Origin: Bigelowiella natans CCMP2755
Taxonomy: Eukaryota > Cercozoa > Chlorarachniophyceae
DNA length: 64,000 nucleotides
Assembly: GCA_000320545.1 (NCBI GenBank)
Contig: ADNK01002058.1
Span: 174,244-238,243 of the forward strand
Direction of reading: 5' to 3'
The notes under the pieces are model-generated. The model searched no databases and was not told the origin of the DNA. It saw only the letters and a program-made list of their open reading frames with translations. The translations under genes and the position numbers were made by a program. Positions within the stretch are counted from its first letter, which is position 1; every line of letters starts with the position of its first letter. This document shows positions 11,155 through 22,811 of this stretch, in pieces.

Positions 11155-11961
11155 CTGAAAAGAGAATAAGATGCAATTCAGGAGAGGGAAAACTTTTGAC
11201 AACAATATTGAGTATTAATCATTCTACTAGACTATTTTAAAACTTAAAGACCTGGAACCATGTAATACATAAGAAATAATGGTTTACTGTTAGAATGCTG
11301 TACATGGAGCGGCTTTGTGCGGAATATCTTGAAAGATAACTTTCCGTGTCAGAGCGCGAGGCGGTTCGCCCGCCTGTGGCTTGAGTTTTTATGTCCTGAA
11401 AACTGGACATGGAAGGATTGCAGGAGAAGCTATCTGTTTTGGAGTGAAAGCTGTTCGCAAGGCCTCCAGGGCCGTGGTCTTGTTTTCGTGTCTCTGCTAC
11501 TACTTACGCTCCACTGCTTATCTTTCTCGTTACTCCATCAGGAATCCCCGAACACATTCTTTTAATCCCCTGCACAATCGAAGCAGGAACAAAATATATC
11601 ATGTCGCAATGTGTCAATGCATCCCGATATTTCCTTTCCTTTGGGATACGAGAGCAAAATTAGGAACATGGATTTCTTGACGACTTACGACTCCAAGATC
11701 TTTTGTAGATAAAAAGGAAAATGACATGGCATATTCCCTAGAAGACAACAACTGTCTGCATTTACTGATACAATATGAACAAAGCCACTAATGCACATGA
11801 AGTCCAGGAAGTCCGCTTGTTTTCATTGTGATTTTTGTCATGCGTCATACAGTTAGCACCAGAATTTAGGACGATTGTATTACATTTTGAGACAACTTTA
11901 CATTGTTGTCGCAGTATTAATTTAAGCTTCAATCCGAAGCGATTCCATCCTACTTTCGAAA
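11155..11961. other. Divergent intergenic region with a candidate 5' exon
   Basis: It separates the large minus-strand gene from the F1-alpha-like gene. On the minus strand, 11480-11281 is open and Ser/Thr-rich (KTDSFSCNPSMSSFQ, SDTESYLSRYSAQSRSMYS), with a possible GTAAAC donor at its end and a possible acceptor before it. It could be the true N-terminus of the large protein. Promoter elements for both genes should lie here, but I can name none. Confidence 0.5.
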
Positions 11962-14529
11962 ATGGTGCCGACGTCGGTGGTACCACTGCTACCGACAGCC
12001 GTTCCTGAGACACGATGGAAAAGGAACACGCATAATCATAAATTTCTTCCAGCCATTACAACTGTGATTATAAATGCCCTTTTCTTTCTTCTTCTTTTCC
12101 ACAATATTTACCAATACTATCCGTCAACTTCGTCTTTGTTGTCAAGACAAAGAGGGGTGCCACTTTCAACGGGGGGGCCAAGAGTTTCTTTTAGCCACTC
12201 TAGCGTAAGATCTCCTTCGGTTTATCAACAACCTACCATTTCTCACAACCAACATGATCTGTACCACCAACGCAGCATGTATAGACCCCTTCGTCGCTTT
12301 TCCATTCGATGCTTAAAAGATAGTTCGCTTCTACAAGAAGCAGGAGATGGAGCTCCAAATGCAGAACATGGCAAATATTCAAAAGAAGACACGGAAGACA
12401 ATAAGGATGACGAATCGATTGGAAAATTTTGGAAGTCGGAAGGCCGTCTTCTAGTCGTCAACGGTACGCTAGAACTAAAGGGACGACAAGGGTACATGCT
12501 ACAATTCGAGGGAGGGGCGAGAGGGGTGTTTCTCTGGGAGAGATCGTCCCTATACTATGTGTATTTACTCTCCCCTACTGACAAATCGCCGGTGATATTG
12601 CCTTCGAATGGTGAAAATGCCTACTTAATGGATAAGAAGCTGTCATTCACCCCTTCTATGTCAGCAGCAAATCGATCAGAATCTTTTCCCTTGATCGACA
12701 TGTTTGGAATACCAATTAATTCACCAACACCACAACAAAAATCCTCAGGAGATGAGGATACTATTAGCAGTATAAATAAAGATGATGCCTCCTGGCCTAT
12801 TTTCAATGAAACCCCGAAACAGTCAGACTTGCAGACTATTCGAAGGAGCCTCGTCACAGGAATGACTGCTGTTGATGCACTCTCTCCCATGGGAATGGGA
12901 CAAAATATGATTGTCTTAGGTAACGAAAAAGTTGGAAAATCATCTCTTGCTGTGAACACGGCAATTGCTCAACGAAATACTGGTGTCAAAGTTATCTATG
13001 CATGTCTTACCGGTCAGGATGAACAAGTTCACGACATCCTACGAGCCCAGGGAGCATTGGAATACACTACGATTGTAGTTCCAAAAGATTCTATGGACCA
13101 AGTTCGTGGGGAAACAACAGAGAATTTTGGAATGGAGGGCGAAATAGCTGCTCGCCAAATTGTGGCTGCATCTACTGCTGTATCCATGGGAGAACACATC
13201 CGCCAAAAAGGAGGTGATGCCCTCGTAATCCTTGATGACCTTCGAGGTCATCAAGATATGTGGCGATTCATCTGTGAATCCCTTTTAGATGCTTCCGGGG
13301 GTGTGAATGTGTTTCAAGGTGCTGACGACTCCGCCATGCGCCAATACTATTCTGGGTTGTTCCAAAGGGTGGGCAAGTTTAACAATGCTAAAGGAGCTGG
13401 TAGCTTGAGCATGATGATGATCTTAGAGACAGTCCCACCTCCGGAGCCATCCAAACAAACATTCGTCCTTGAAGATTTTGAGAGAGAAGACATGATTAAT
13501 GAGCAAACGAAGGCGCGAATCCGAGTACTAATGGAGCGTGGAGTGACAATCACGAGGGAAGTTCTACAGAAACTTGACATACCTCCTCCAGGGACAAGGA
13601 CAGTTGAAACCCTAGCACAGATACAAGATATTGACGCTTTGATATCCCTCTCGGACGGCCATATAACCATCGATGAGAAGGCATTCAAGAATGGTAAAAT
13701 AAAGATGAAGAGAGAAGAGGGGCAAGGGAGGGATAGAGGGAGGAGAACAAAGAATGATTTCCGGGAGTAAACTCATCATCAACACTGTAGGTCGTAAACC
13801 AGCAATTGATCCCTCAAACTCTTTGACTCGTGTTGGAATTGGCAGTGGACCAGTGCAAGGTCAAGCGTTTGCTCCTGTCATATTGAAAGTAGCACCAAGA
13901 ATGCGCTTAGATATGGCCCAGATGGTGCAAGATAAGGACGAGGTATTAGGAGAGGAGCTCTCAAACCGTATTGCTGCGTGGGAAGGTGTCCTGAGCCAGC
14001 CAGTGGGGGAAGTTAGGTCCCTAGCCGAAATTGCGACCACTCTTTATGCAGTGGCGAAAGGGAAATTAGATCATCGAGCAAAGGAAGAGGGTAAACAATA
14101 GCATTTTCTACAAAGACTGACACATTCACAGATCCACAAATAGATGAAGCGCAGTTAGAAAGTTTTCCTGATTTCCGCTTTCATTCATCTTCTACCTATT
14201 TAGGAGTGCAAGGTGTCCGAAAGTGTACCTCGGAGTTTTGGAATTATATTGAGAAAAGCAAGCCAGAGATTGTTAAAGAAATCCAGGAAACACAGGATAT
14301 CGGTATTCTAGTCAGAAAAACAGTTTCACGTAAAACTGTCAATTGATCGTTCCTATTGACGATAATTTTTCAAAGATGGTTCTACTCTAATCCATTAATC
14401 TCACCGTGTTTGTTTATCAACCTTTCAGGCCAGGATAATCTCGACATGCTTTCAAAAGCTATGAATGATTTTTTTTCAAACGAAAAAGTTGAAAAAGAGG
14501 ATTCTTTAGAACCTTTGGGTGTTGTTTAA
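11962..14529 (+). CDS. Divergent F1-ATPase alpha-subunit-like protein with N-terminal leader
   Basis: Four exons, 11962-13693, 13791-14090, 14132-14329 and 14429-14529, give 776 residues with all phases matching. From about residue 290 it follows the F1 alpha/Rho P-loop ATPase plan: SLVTGMTAVDALSPMGMGQN, a P-loop GNEKVGKSSL at about 321 (canonical alpha has GDRQTGKT), VIYACLTGQ, LVILDDLRGH (Walker B), then after a 70-residue insertion SLSDGHITIDE and GRKPAIDPSNSLTRVG, which match the alpha 'TDGQIFL' and 'RPAINVGLSVSRVG' blocks, and a helical C-terminus. The first 120 residues hold one hydrophobic segment (about 30-48) followed by a Ser/Arg-rich, acid-poor stretch ending in RRFSIRC, which resembles a bipartite plastid leader. 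Canonical alpha is about 500-510 residues and is usually plastid-encoded for plastids, so this is a derived nuclear paralogue. Role unknown. Confidence 0.8.
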
Positions 14530-15159
14530 AATGTGATCATCACAGTGAATGTTCATTTAATGCTGAGAACAATTTCTACTTGCCATGATTGAGTCACATG
14601 TTCATCGACGCATCAAAAATTTGATGAACATGATCGCGCGCGACAGGACACAGCACTGGCTCTAGACACTGGTTTCGATGCAAGTTGAACACAATGCTTG
14701 CATCACCACAATGAAGCTGCACGTGTTGATGAACAATTTCCAATTTGCAGACGATCCACAGCGCTAGGAAAATGTGATGCGATGAGACTGCACACGTCAA
14801 GCTAGCAAGGCCAATGATGAGCGAGCTAGCGAGTGCGGGGCAGGCACTGCGGCCACAGCTAGACAGTTTTGTTGACTTTTTCACCGTTTGCAGTTTGCAC
14901 ACTTGCTAGCTTGCATGGCTGAATGCTTTGATTGATGTTCATCACGCAGAAAACAGGAAACTCCGCCGCTGCGCTGGTGACCAACAACACGTCGTGATGA
15001 AGCAAAACGAATGTGCGCTGCAGCACCACTTTCACGTCTGGAAGTCTTGCTGGATTTTGCACCCATCCGCGATGTGACCGCCATCTGCTCGTGTTGATGG
15101 CGTGCAATTTGCGAGAAGCAGAAACAAGAAGGACAGAAAACGTTGTTCATTGCCAAATC

Positions 15160-15700
15160 GATTGCACTTCCAAAGTCCAGAAGTGTTGCGTGACACTGCA
15201 GCACTTGCAAAGCACGAAACGCAGTCTAGCAGTGCCTCGAGCTGAAAAGCACAACGAGGACTCTCTGGTGTGCGAAAACAAAAACCAGCACGATGCAAAA
15301 TTGGCATGCATGGCTGAGTGAGGCAGCACAACCAAGAGCACCCCAGAGGAAGGAGGGGCTGATGTGGATGGGCGAGATGTGAGCAGGGACACATCGTCGC
15401 GGTGGAATTGCGCAAAGACACGCAAGTTGAGAGGCCCGGAAAACCTCATGGCGGCGAGCGGCTTCCCGGTCCGCGGAAGACCATTGAGGCAAGACGCTTC
15501 CTGAAACCTTGTCGAAGACATCAGGCTAGCATGTAGCGGGGGAGGGGGGCTCACCTGATGGGACTCCAACAACAATGAACAATGAACAATGATGAAAAAC
15601 TACAGCTTTCCACGTTTCCAAAGTGTGAAAAAATGATGATGATGATGATGATGAGCTGCATTTCCAAAATGTGACAAGACATTTGCAGTGAGCAACGAAC
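15160..15700 (+). repeat. Two diverged copies of the 'CGAAACGCAG...TGCCTCGA' repeat family
   Basis: 15167-15275 reads CACTTGCAAAGCACGAAACG, then CAGTCTAGCAGTGCCTCGAG and later GAGGACTCTCTGG, closely matching 59535-59615. 15570-15700 reads AACAATGAACAATGATGA, a TTTCCAAAGTGTG word and a GACAAGACATTTGCAGTG-like word, matching 60425-60490. Confidence 0.75.
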
Positions 15701-15741
15701 GATTTGAAGCCCAAAAATATCCATGGTTCTGTCCAATGCGA

Positions 15742-15745
15742 CAAC

Positions 15746-15781
<36 letters not shown>

Positions 15782-15855
15782 GCAACAACAACAGCAACAA
15801 CAACAGCAACAACAACAATAGAGCACTACTACTACTACTACTACTACTACTACAA
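15742..15855. repeat. (AAC)n/(AACAGC)n and (ACT)n microsatellites
   Basis: An AAC tract with interspersed AGC units covers about 15742-15819 and is followed by about nine ACT units at 15827-15853. Both are non-coding in my gene models. Confidence 0.95.
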
Positions 15856-15987
15856 GTCATCGCAGACTACCCACGCTACTACTACAGTTCTCATATACGC
15901 AAAGGGCAAGGGGGTGCTCATCATCACTCAACAACAACAACAACAGCAATATGGAATGAACGTGCTGCTGCCCATCAATCAACACCA

Positions 15988-16538
15988 ATGAATAATCCAG
16001 AGATTAAGCAAAAGATTGAAGAAGAGCACATGCACGGTAGCAAAACACATCATCAACATCACCAATGCAGCGGTTGTATACGTGACAATGTTCATACCAA
16101 CATCATTCAGAGGATCACAAACCAGAACAAAACCGCGACGATGATCATTTTCCTCTGTCCCCTCTTCCAGCAGTGCTCCCATGGTTCTCGCCTATTTCCT
16201 CACTTGGAGTGCATTTTTTTGTGAAACACGGGTTCGCCCAATCCGTGACTGGAGATTCCACAGCAGCTATTGACAACCTTCGCAGATGGAGGATGATGCA
16301 GATGGCTGAAGATGCAAAACAAGATGATGATGATGATGATGATGATGATAGAAAAGGACACCAAGCTGGCGAGGGTCCGGAGGGCTTTGGCGACCAAAAT
16401 ATGATGCGGAGAAGGGAACATGAGTTTGTTGAGCTTGGTAGTACGGGGATGGGGACAAAATTAAACATCTTGAGTTGTACATTACACGCACATAAACTGC
16501 ACACATTTTAATATTGGGAATACCTTTCGTGCATAATA

Positions 16539-16586
<48 letters not shown>

Positions 16587-16616
16587 GGTGGATGCGTACT
16601 CGTTTGTGATAAGAGG

Positions 16617-16675
<59 letters not shown>

Positions 16676-17435
16676 AGAGGGAACAAAATCGTTTTAAAGT
16701 GTCGAGGCATGGATGAGTGTGTGCCGTTATCTATCTTGACTAGCAAACCAAAGGCTTGTCCCGCGTGGTCATCATGAAACATACTGTTGTGTGTTTCATG
16801 CAAGAGGTTGCATGCATTTGCTACTTCTTACTGCTATGACCACGTTTCTTTTCGCTGGGATATTCTTCGCGAAAACATCATTTTCTGGACCTCTATGGGC
16901 AGTGACAGGGAAGGAGGTAGAGAGTGTGGTGCAAGGATTCCCAGAAGAACTCGAGATCGAATGGAACACCCTAAATCGTTCACTACGGTGGTGGAATACT
17001 ACTACTACTACTAATACCATGAGAGACAAAGACGACAGCGCTAATCTTAAGAGAGTGGAGCTCTCATTGCCATGGGAGTTATTGATGCTGTGGCGGGAAG
17101 AGCTTCCTAACCCTGTACCTCTAACCCCCGTGGTTCTATGGGATTTAGTCGACAGTCTCCTCGGTATGTTTATATATGTTGAAATGGATGAAATCCACCT
17201 CTCCTATGATAGCCATAAGGATGCTAACGAATGATGATGATGGTGGTGATAAAGACTAAACCCATAAAATGACGACAACGACGACGACTCTGATACTAAG
17301 ATAGAATAATCATAACAAGCAACAAATTGATGATGAGGAGCATTGGTTAGTATGCAGATGGCGAAGTAGTAGTTGTAGTAGTAGTAGTAGCAAATTTGAG
17401 ACGGTAGCAGCCCTCATTGATGAAAATGTAAATAC

Positions 17436-17471
<36 letters not shown>

Positions 17472-18474
17472 TTATATTGACGTTGTTCCTTAGGTGGTTC
17501 TCTTATAAATGGACCAAGTTCTGAGCAGCAGCAGCAGCAGCAGCTTTTTCGCAGCAGTAGTAGCATCAGGCCCCGTATGGCAGACGAATTGGTTCGTATT
17601 GAGGAGTTTAAGAGGGGGGATAGAGTGTTAGTTAGGAGAAAGAGGAATAGGAAGAGGACAAGTATTTTCTCTTCTTCCTTCTTCTTCTACGGGGGTGAGT
17701 GGGAACCTGGGACGGTAGTTGGCATTGAGGACTCAACAAAGCTCAAGGAAGTGCGATATTTCGTACGATTCGATCAGATGGGGGGTGATGATAAGCATTC
17801 CTCCTCCTCCTCCTCCTCCTCTTTTTCTTCTTCTTCTTCTTCTTCTTCTTCTTCTTCTTCTGATATTGAGAGCTTTGTTCCTTCATCCCTTCGCCCCCAT
17901 CAAAACTTATTGGTGCTGACAAGGGAAGAAGACATGATCCTTCCGGCTCTCCAGGAGTTTCGCAAACAACAAGACGTTCTGCGCCAAGAAAGGGAACTGC
18001 GGCGCACAACTCATAAGAAGAAGAAAAAAGGGAATAGTAATGTGAGTAGTCGTGGTAGTAGTGTCGCTGCTGAGGAAAGTGATAATAATAACAGAAGTGG
18101 AGCAGTCGAGAGAGGCCACGACGAAAATGCTGATAAATATCACAATACCAATGGGGGTGAGCACGAGGAGGATACTACTAGGAGTTTTGATTTACCAAGT
18201 GAGGAGGAGGATGAAGCTGCAGCAGCCTTGGCGAATATGAGGGAGTCTGAATTGCTAGATCAACTCATGGACAAATGGCACGCTGTAAGAGGCTTGGTGG
18301 TCGCAACAGAACGACGTCTGTATGTGTTTCAAGGCTATTCCTTTTCTCACCGTGGTTACTGGAGATTTCCTGGGGCAGAATTGCCTCCCGTCTCTCAGCC
18401 GCTGAAGAGAAAGGCTGTGGAGGTATTTCGTCCCTTGGATCTGCTCATTCAACAATTCTGCACAGAGAAGACCG

Positions 18475-18507
<33 letters not shown>

Positions 18508-19901
18508 TGATGTATGTGAGGTGGTCATAATAATAACGATGATGATGATGATGGTAGTGCAATAATTAATGGCTGCTGCTGTTTTGCTGCTAGATATACT
18601 AGGAACAATGAGGATATATAATAATAATATTAGGCAAGATTCTACTAAACAATCAAATGAAAGCATGCATCACAAAATTTGTTCCTTGTTTTCCAAAGAT
18701 TGCCTCCACATTATCATATTATATGTGCAAGAAAAAGTAAGTAAGTGTTGCCGCAGTTGCTCGTTTGACCTCCCTTTCTTCTATTCCTGTTAAGAAGTAC
18801 AAGTAATGTCACCCTATTGCCTTTCCTTCTCATCCTGCTCCTCTTTCTTGTGTACTGATAATAATTTGACTTTGATTGCTTTACTCTCCCCTTCATCTAT
18901 TATTTAGTTACCTTGCCTCGAGTGGAATGTCAGGTAGGAGATAAAGTACGTGCTGTATGGGCTGGCGCTAGAGACGGAAGAAAGCTTTATAATGCAATCC
19001 TCAGGGAAAAGATAAGCACAGTTGTTGCTGCGAGAAAATCTCCCGGTACTCATCCTACTACTACTACCACTACTACTACTACTAATAATAATAATAATAC
19101 TCCTAATACTACTAAAGAATCAAAAAATGCTGCAGTAGCAGGAGCTCGCCATGAATTTCCCCCCTCTCCCAACATTAACGGCAATTATCCTTTAGACGAC
19201 AAGAAAGTAGAGAATGGTGAAGGAATGAGCAGCAGGGTGGATCAAACAGTAGAGGAGGACGTGTGGCTAGTGGATTGGGCTGACGATGATGAAACTTACC
19301 GCAATATCACTGCGAGGGACATATATAAGTTCGGTTATCCATGTTCCAGTGGAAGGATGGCTGCTGCTGATAAGGAGGAAGAAAATAGTGACGATAATAA
19401 GCAGCAAGAAATTTCTTACGAGAATGTGCTTCAGTGCAACCGAAGTACAGGTATTAAACGAGCAGCAGCATGGTTAGGGTTTGGAAAAGAAGAAGAAGAA
19501 GAAGATAATGGGGACAGCAGCATAAGCGTAGCACGACTGAATACATTTCTAAGATGGCGACTTCACTTGGCTATGTGGGGTCTCCTTGTCTACATGCTCC
19601 TCTTCGTGTACAATTTTGTACGACATTTGCTAATGTTGGTAGTCGTACAAGTGCCAGTAGCTTATGTCGTTGTGAATCTCCTAAGACACGTAGATACACC
19701 AATGACCCCGTTATCTACCTTGGTTGTCATGGGGTTTTACGCTGTTACTCCTATTCTATGCTTGAGAGATATTATTGCTGTTGCTCTTGAATTACTTCAA
19801 ATTGAAAAAATGGACAAGGAGCCAGTCGGGATTAGCGACGATTTAGAAGTAGCAGGAGCATTGACAAAGTAGATGTTTAATCATCATTTGTGTGTGTTGT
19901 G

Positions 19902-19938
<37 letters not shown>

Positions 19939-20067
19939 TACGAGGCATCATTGGGTATGCATGCTGCATAAAATAACTAGTCACAAAACCACTTATTCTT
20001 CTTTTTCTTCTTCTCTTCTTCTGCTGCTTCTTTACACTAGCACTACCATCACTAGCTTGTACTCATT

Positions 20068-20101
<34 letters not shown>

Positions 20102-20109
20102 CAAATATT

Positions 20110-20150
<41 letters not shown>

Positions 20151-20521
20151 CGTATTCAGGTACTACTATTACTACTATGATTACCTGCATGAGGTAGCGG
20201 ATTGGTACATGACAACAGGGAAGATATGGTTTCTGTCAGTATCATTCGCAGCGTGGATGGTGTTCCTCGTAGCACGCTTGAGGAGTCAGGCAAATAGAAT
20301 ACAAATGATGGCTACTGCTGCTGCACGGGATGGTGTTGTTCAACGAAGGAGGGGGAGGAGGAGGAGGAGAGGAGAAGTTAATCATAACGAGAAAAATGAC
20401 AGCAAGCAGCAGCAGCAGCAGCAGCAGGAGCAGAAAGTGCGTGGTCGTAACAGTCGTGGCGTTATTGGTGATGATCATAAAGAAGGAAAAAGACCTAGTA
20501 TTACTACTGATGCACCAATAC

Positions 20522-20553
<32 letters not shown>

Positions 20554-21726
20554 GATGATGGTGATGATGATGAAAAAAGTAGTAGTGGTGGTGGTGGTAG
20601 TAGTAGTAGTAGTAACACGTCGTTACCGCCGTCGTCGTCGTTTCCAAAGGAGCAGCCAGCAGATAGTAGTGGTGGTGGGGAACAGCATGTAGTCGTAGAC
20701 TCACCTAGGTGCTCCTTCATAGACGATGGTAGTATTGATAGTAGTAGTAGTAGCAGCAGGGGTGAGATAAAGGAGAACAATCTGGACGAAGGTGAAATGA
20801 AGATGGATAACGACGAGAGAAGGCAGCGGAGCTATGAAGAGGATGATGATGATGAAGAAGAGGAAGAGGAAGAACAGCCTGTATGCCGCATATGTTTCGG
20901 GGGATCAGAGGAAGGAAGATTGATTTCGCCGTGCTTGTGTCGTGGGTCTATTCGATTCGTACATCTGGAGTGTTTGCACCACTGGCGGCATGAAAGCTCA
21001 AATGCTAAGGCTTTTTACGAGTGTGGGATGTGTAAATATCGATATTCATTTCGCCGGGCAATATACGCACAGATCTTACGTTCGGCGTTGGTGCTGCACA
21101 GTATGTCACTTATGATCTTAGGCATCTTAATTGTATTATCAGCGTTAATGCTACGCACTCTAGATGACAACGTATTTGAAGGATCATTAGCATCGGCACT
21201 AAAACCGAATTTAAAGGTTATAGATCTCCCCAAAGATGCCATACCACAAGAGGTAGTACATGTAGTATTAAGTAGTAGTAACAGACGTACTAATACAGAA
21301 TCAATGTGTCGTACAATCTTCCACCATTGCATCATAACTAACTTCTACTACTACTGCTACTACTGCTACTACTACTACTACTACTAATTTTAGGTCATCG
21401 AGCGATTCTTTGAAAAGACATGGTTTTGGGGTCTGACAGGGCCTCATCTTCTTCTCGGTCTAAGTGCGGTAGGCGTCGTTGGGTGGTTATGCTCCTTTTG
21501 GCTATACGCACCACTTGTATGGGGACCTGGTCGCAACCGCAATATTCTCCCCATTCTCATAATCATTGGCGTGATAAAAGTGCTGACAGTCACCTACGAA
21601 TTTATGAAGAGCCTCTCAGGGTATTATCTGCGAGCCGCTGAGAATTTAATTCTGGAGGTTGGAGATGGTTACAGTGGAAGACCCCGAACGAAGAAGCGAC
21701 GAAAGAAAAAAGATCAGAAGACATAA
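15988..21726 (+). CDS. RING-CH (MARCH-type) membrane E3 ubiquitin ligase with Tudor-like segments
   Basis: Seven exons, 15988-16036, 16174-16437, 16807-17163, 17494-18474, 18908-19868, 20160-21252 and 21394-21726, join in frame to 1345 residues. Exons 3-7 are well supported; exons 1-2 are less certain. The RING-CH finger is at about residues 1110-1167: CRICFGG, CLCRGSIRFVHLECLHHW and YECGMCKYRY give the C4HC3 ligand order of MARCH/Doa10 ligases, which ubiquitinate membrane substrates. Hydrophobic helices flank it: one near 160-180, two or three at 760-845, one at 893-912, and three after the finger (ending LPILIIIGVIKVL). Two barrel-like segments precede it: FKRGDRVLVRRKR...VRYFVRFDQ (about 255-322) and VGDKVRAVWAGARDGRKLY...DVWLVDWADDD (about 556-691), both resembling Tudor/agenet folds. 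Low-complexity Ser, Thr and Gln runs fill the linkers. The C-terminus is Lys/Arg-rich. Confidence 0.75.
16536..16673. repeat. (TA)n, (TG)n and (GA)n microsatellites in an intron
   Basis: Three dinucleotide tracts lie close together inside the second intron of the RING-CH gene: TA at about 16543-16570, TG at 16571-16586, GA at 16622-16672. Confidence 0.95.
18475..18508 (+). repeat. (GTA)n tract beginning at an intron donor
   Basis: About eleven GTA units start exactly at the inferred donor after 18474 in the RING-CH gene, so the 5' splice site GTAGTA is the first unit of the microsatellite. Confidence 0.8.
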
Positions 21727-22811
21727 GAAAACAAAGAGTAGCTTTGTTTCGAACAACTCATAGTTGTTTTGAAGGTTAATCACCCCCATGTAGCTGGCTC
21801 GGATAACATTACAAACACCAACTTCGTGAATGAAGGTGTTCACCATTATTTATGTTGGTATAGCGGCTCTGTGCGGTTCCCATCTACGACAACTATAGAC
21901 GTGCGTGTGTTTTAGCGTGTACGCAAGCAAACATGTGCTGCGCAGCTAGCACGCGTGTTGTTGCATGTGCCAGTCACTTGCACACATGTGCCCTACGTAT
22001 CTACTAGACGTATCGTACGCGATGAGGTAGCATGCATGTACATATCTAGATATTACCACATCATTGTGACATGCGGCAATGCTGTCCTAGCGCATGGCGG
22101 TCAAGCATTGTGACAGCGACAGGCGGAGACACGTACATGCGCTTGCTAATCGTGCATCACAATTAATTTGTTGCTGCTGGGCAATTTTGCGCAGTCCTGT
22201 CACACTGTGCACCGCCTAGACCGCTACATGACTGATAACGAGGACTTGATTTACGCAAGAGTACGTGCATGCTCAACGGGAAATAATAAGGGGGTTGTAC
22301 GAATTGAAAAGCACAACATTGCACAACATTGCACACATTACACATTGCCTAGTTGTTGCGATGCTGCGCGCAAAACGAACCTCGCATTGCATGCCCCCTT
22401 CTAGCCATGTGCGCGCGTGCCATGAGGCTTTTTGTGCTTTAGATGCACTTCACTATAAACAATGATGCAGTGATTGATGCTGCTAGGCAAATTGTAATGC
22501 AGCGCTGCCGCGCCGTGCGTGCATGCTGCAAAACATGTGTTCGGTTGCGCGCAGAACACGCGATGTTTAGCCATCCATCAACCGTTGCTCATTTTGTGAT
22601 CTAGATGTCCATCATCAATTTATCATAGGAGGACGTAGCCGCATGTATTTATATGGAATATAATTACTCATACGAAATATTACGTTAAGTTTGTTTTCTC
22701 TATTACTAATATCGTGACAGAGAGTCGTCTGTATCTGCTACAACACAGTTTCACTACATTCTACCTTCCCATTAACCCTGATAATAGAAAGTCTTCCCTT
22801 CCTTCGTCCTT
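21727..22811. other. Intergenic region between convergent genes
   Basis: It separates the 3' ends of the RING-CH and zinc-finger genes. The central part (about 21890-22560) is rich in TGCA, CATG and GCGC words. I see no coding exon or named element. Confidence 0.6.

Larger units (their letters stand above)
14530..15987. other. Intergenic region with repeat-family copies
   Basis: TGCA/CATG-rich sequence with two degenerate copies of the CGAAACGCAGTGCCTCGA repeat family (about 15160-15275 and 15570-15700) and long AAC and ACT trinucleotide tracts at 15742-15855. Open frames encoding poly-Asn, poly-Thr or poly-Ser here are produced by the microsatellites and are not supported as genes. Confidence 0.6.

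Noticed and set aside
15688-16224. Long open frame with poly-Asn and poly-Thr runs upstream of the RING-CH gene
   Set aside because: The open frame is created by AAC and ACT microsatellites; only a small segment near 15988-16036 joins in frame to the downstream exons.
18913-19872. A separate gene for the Tudor-like and membrane segment at 18913-19872
   Set aside because: It has no ATG of its own at the start, and both ends match flanking exons in phase (EKT|VTLPRV and ALT|K|YYYY), so it was merged into the RING-CH gene.
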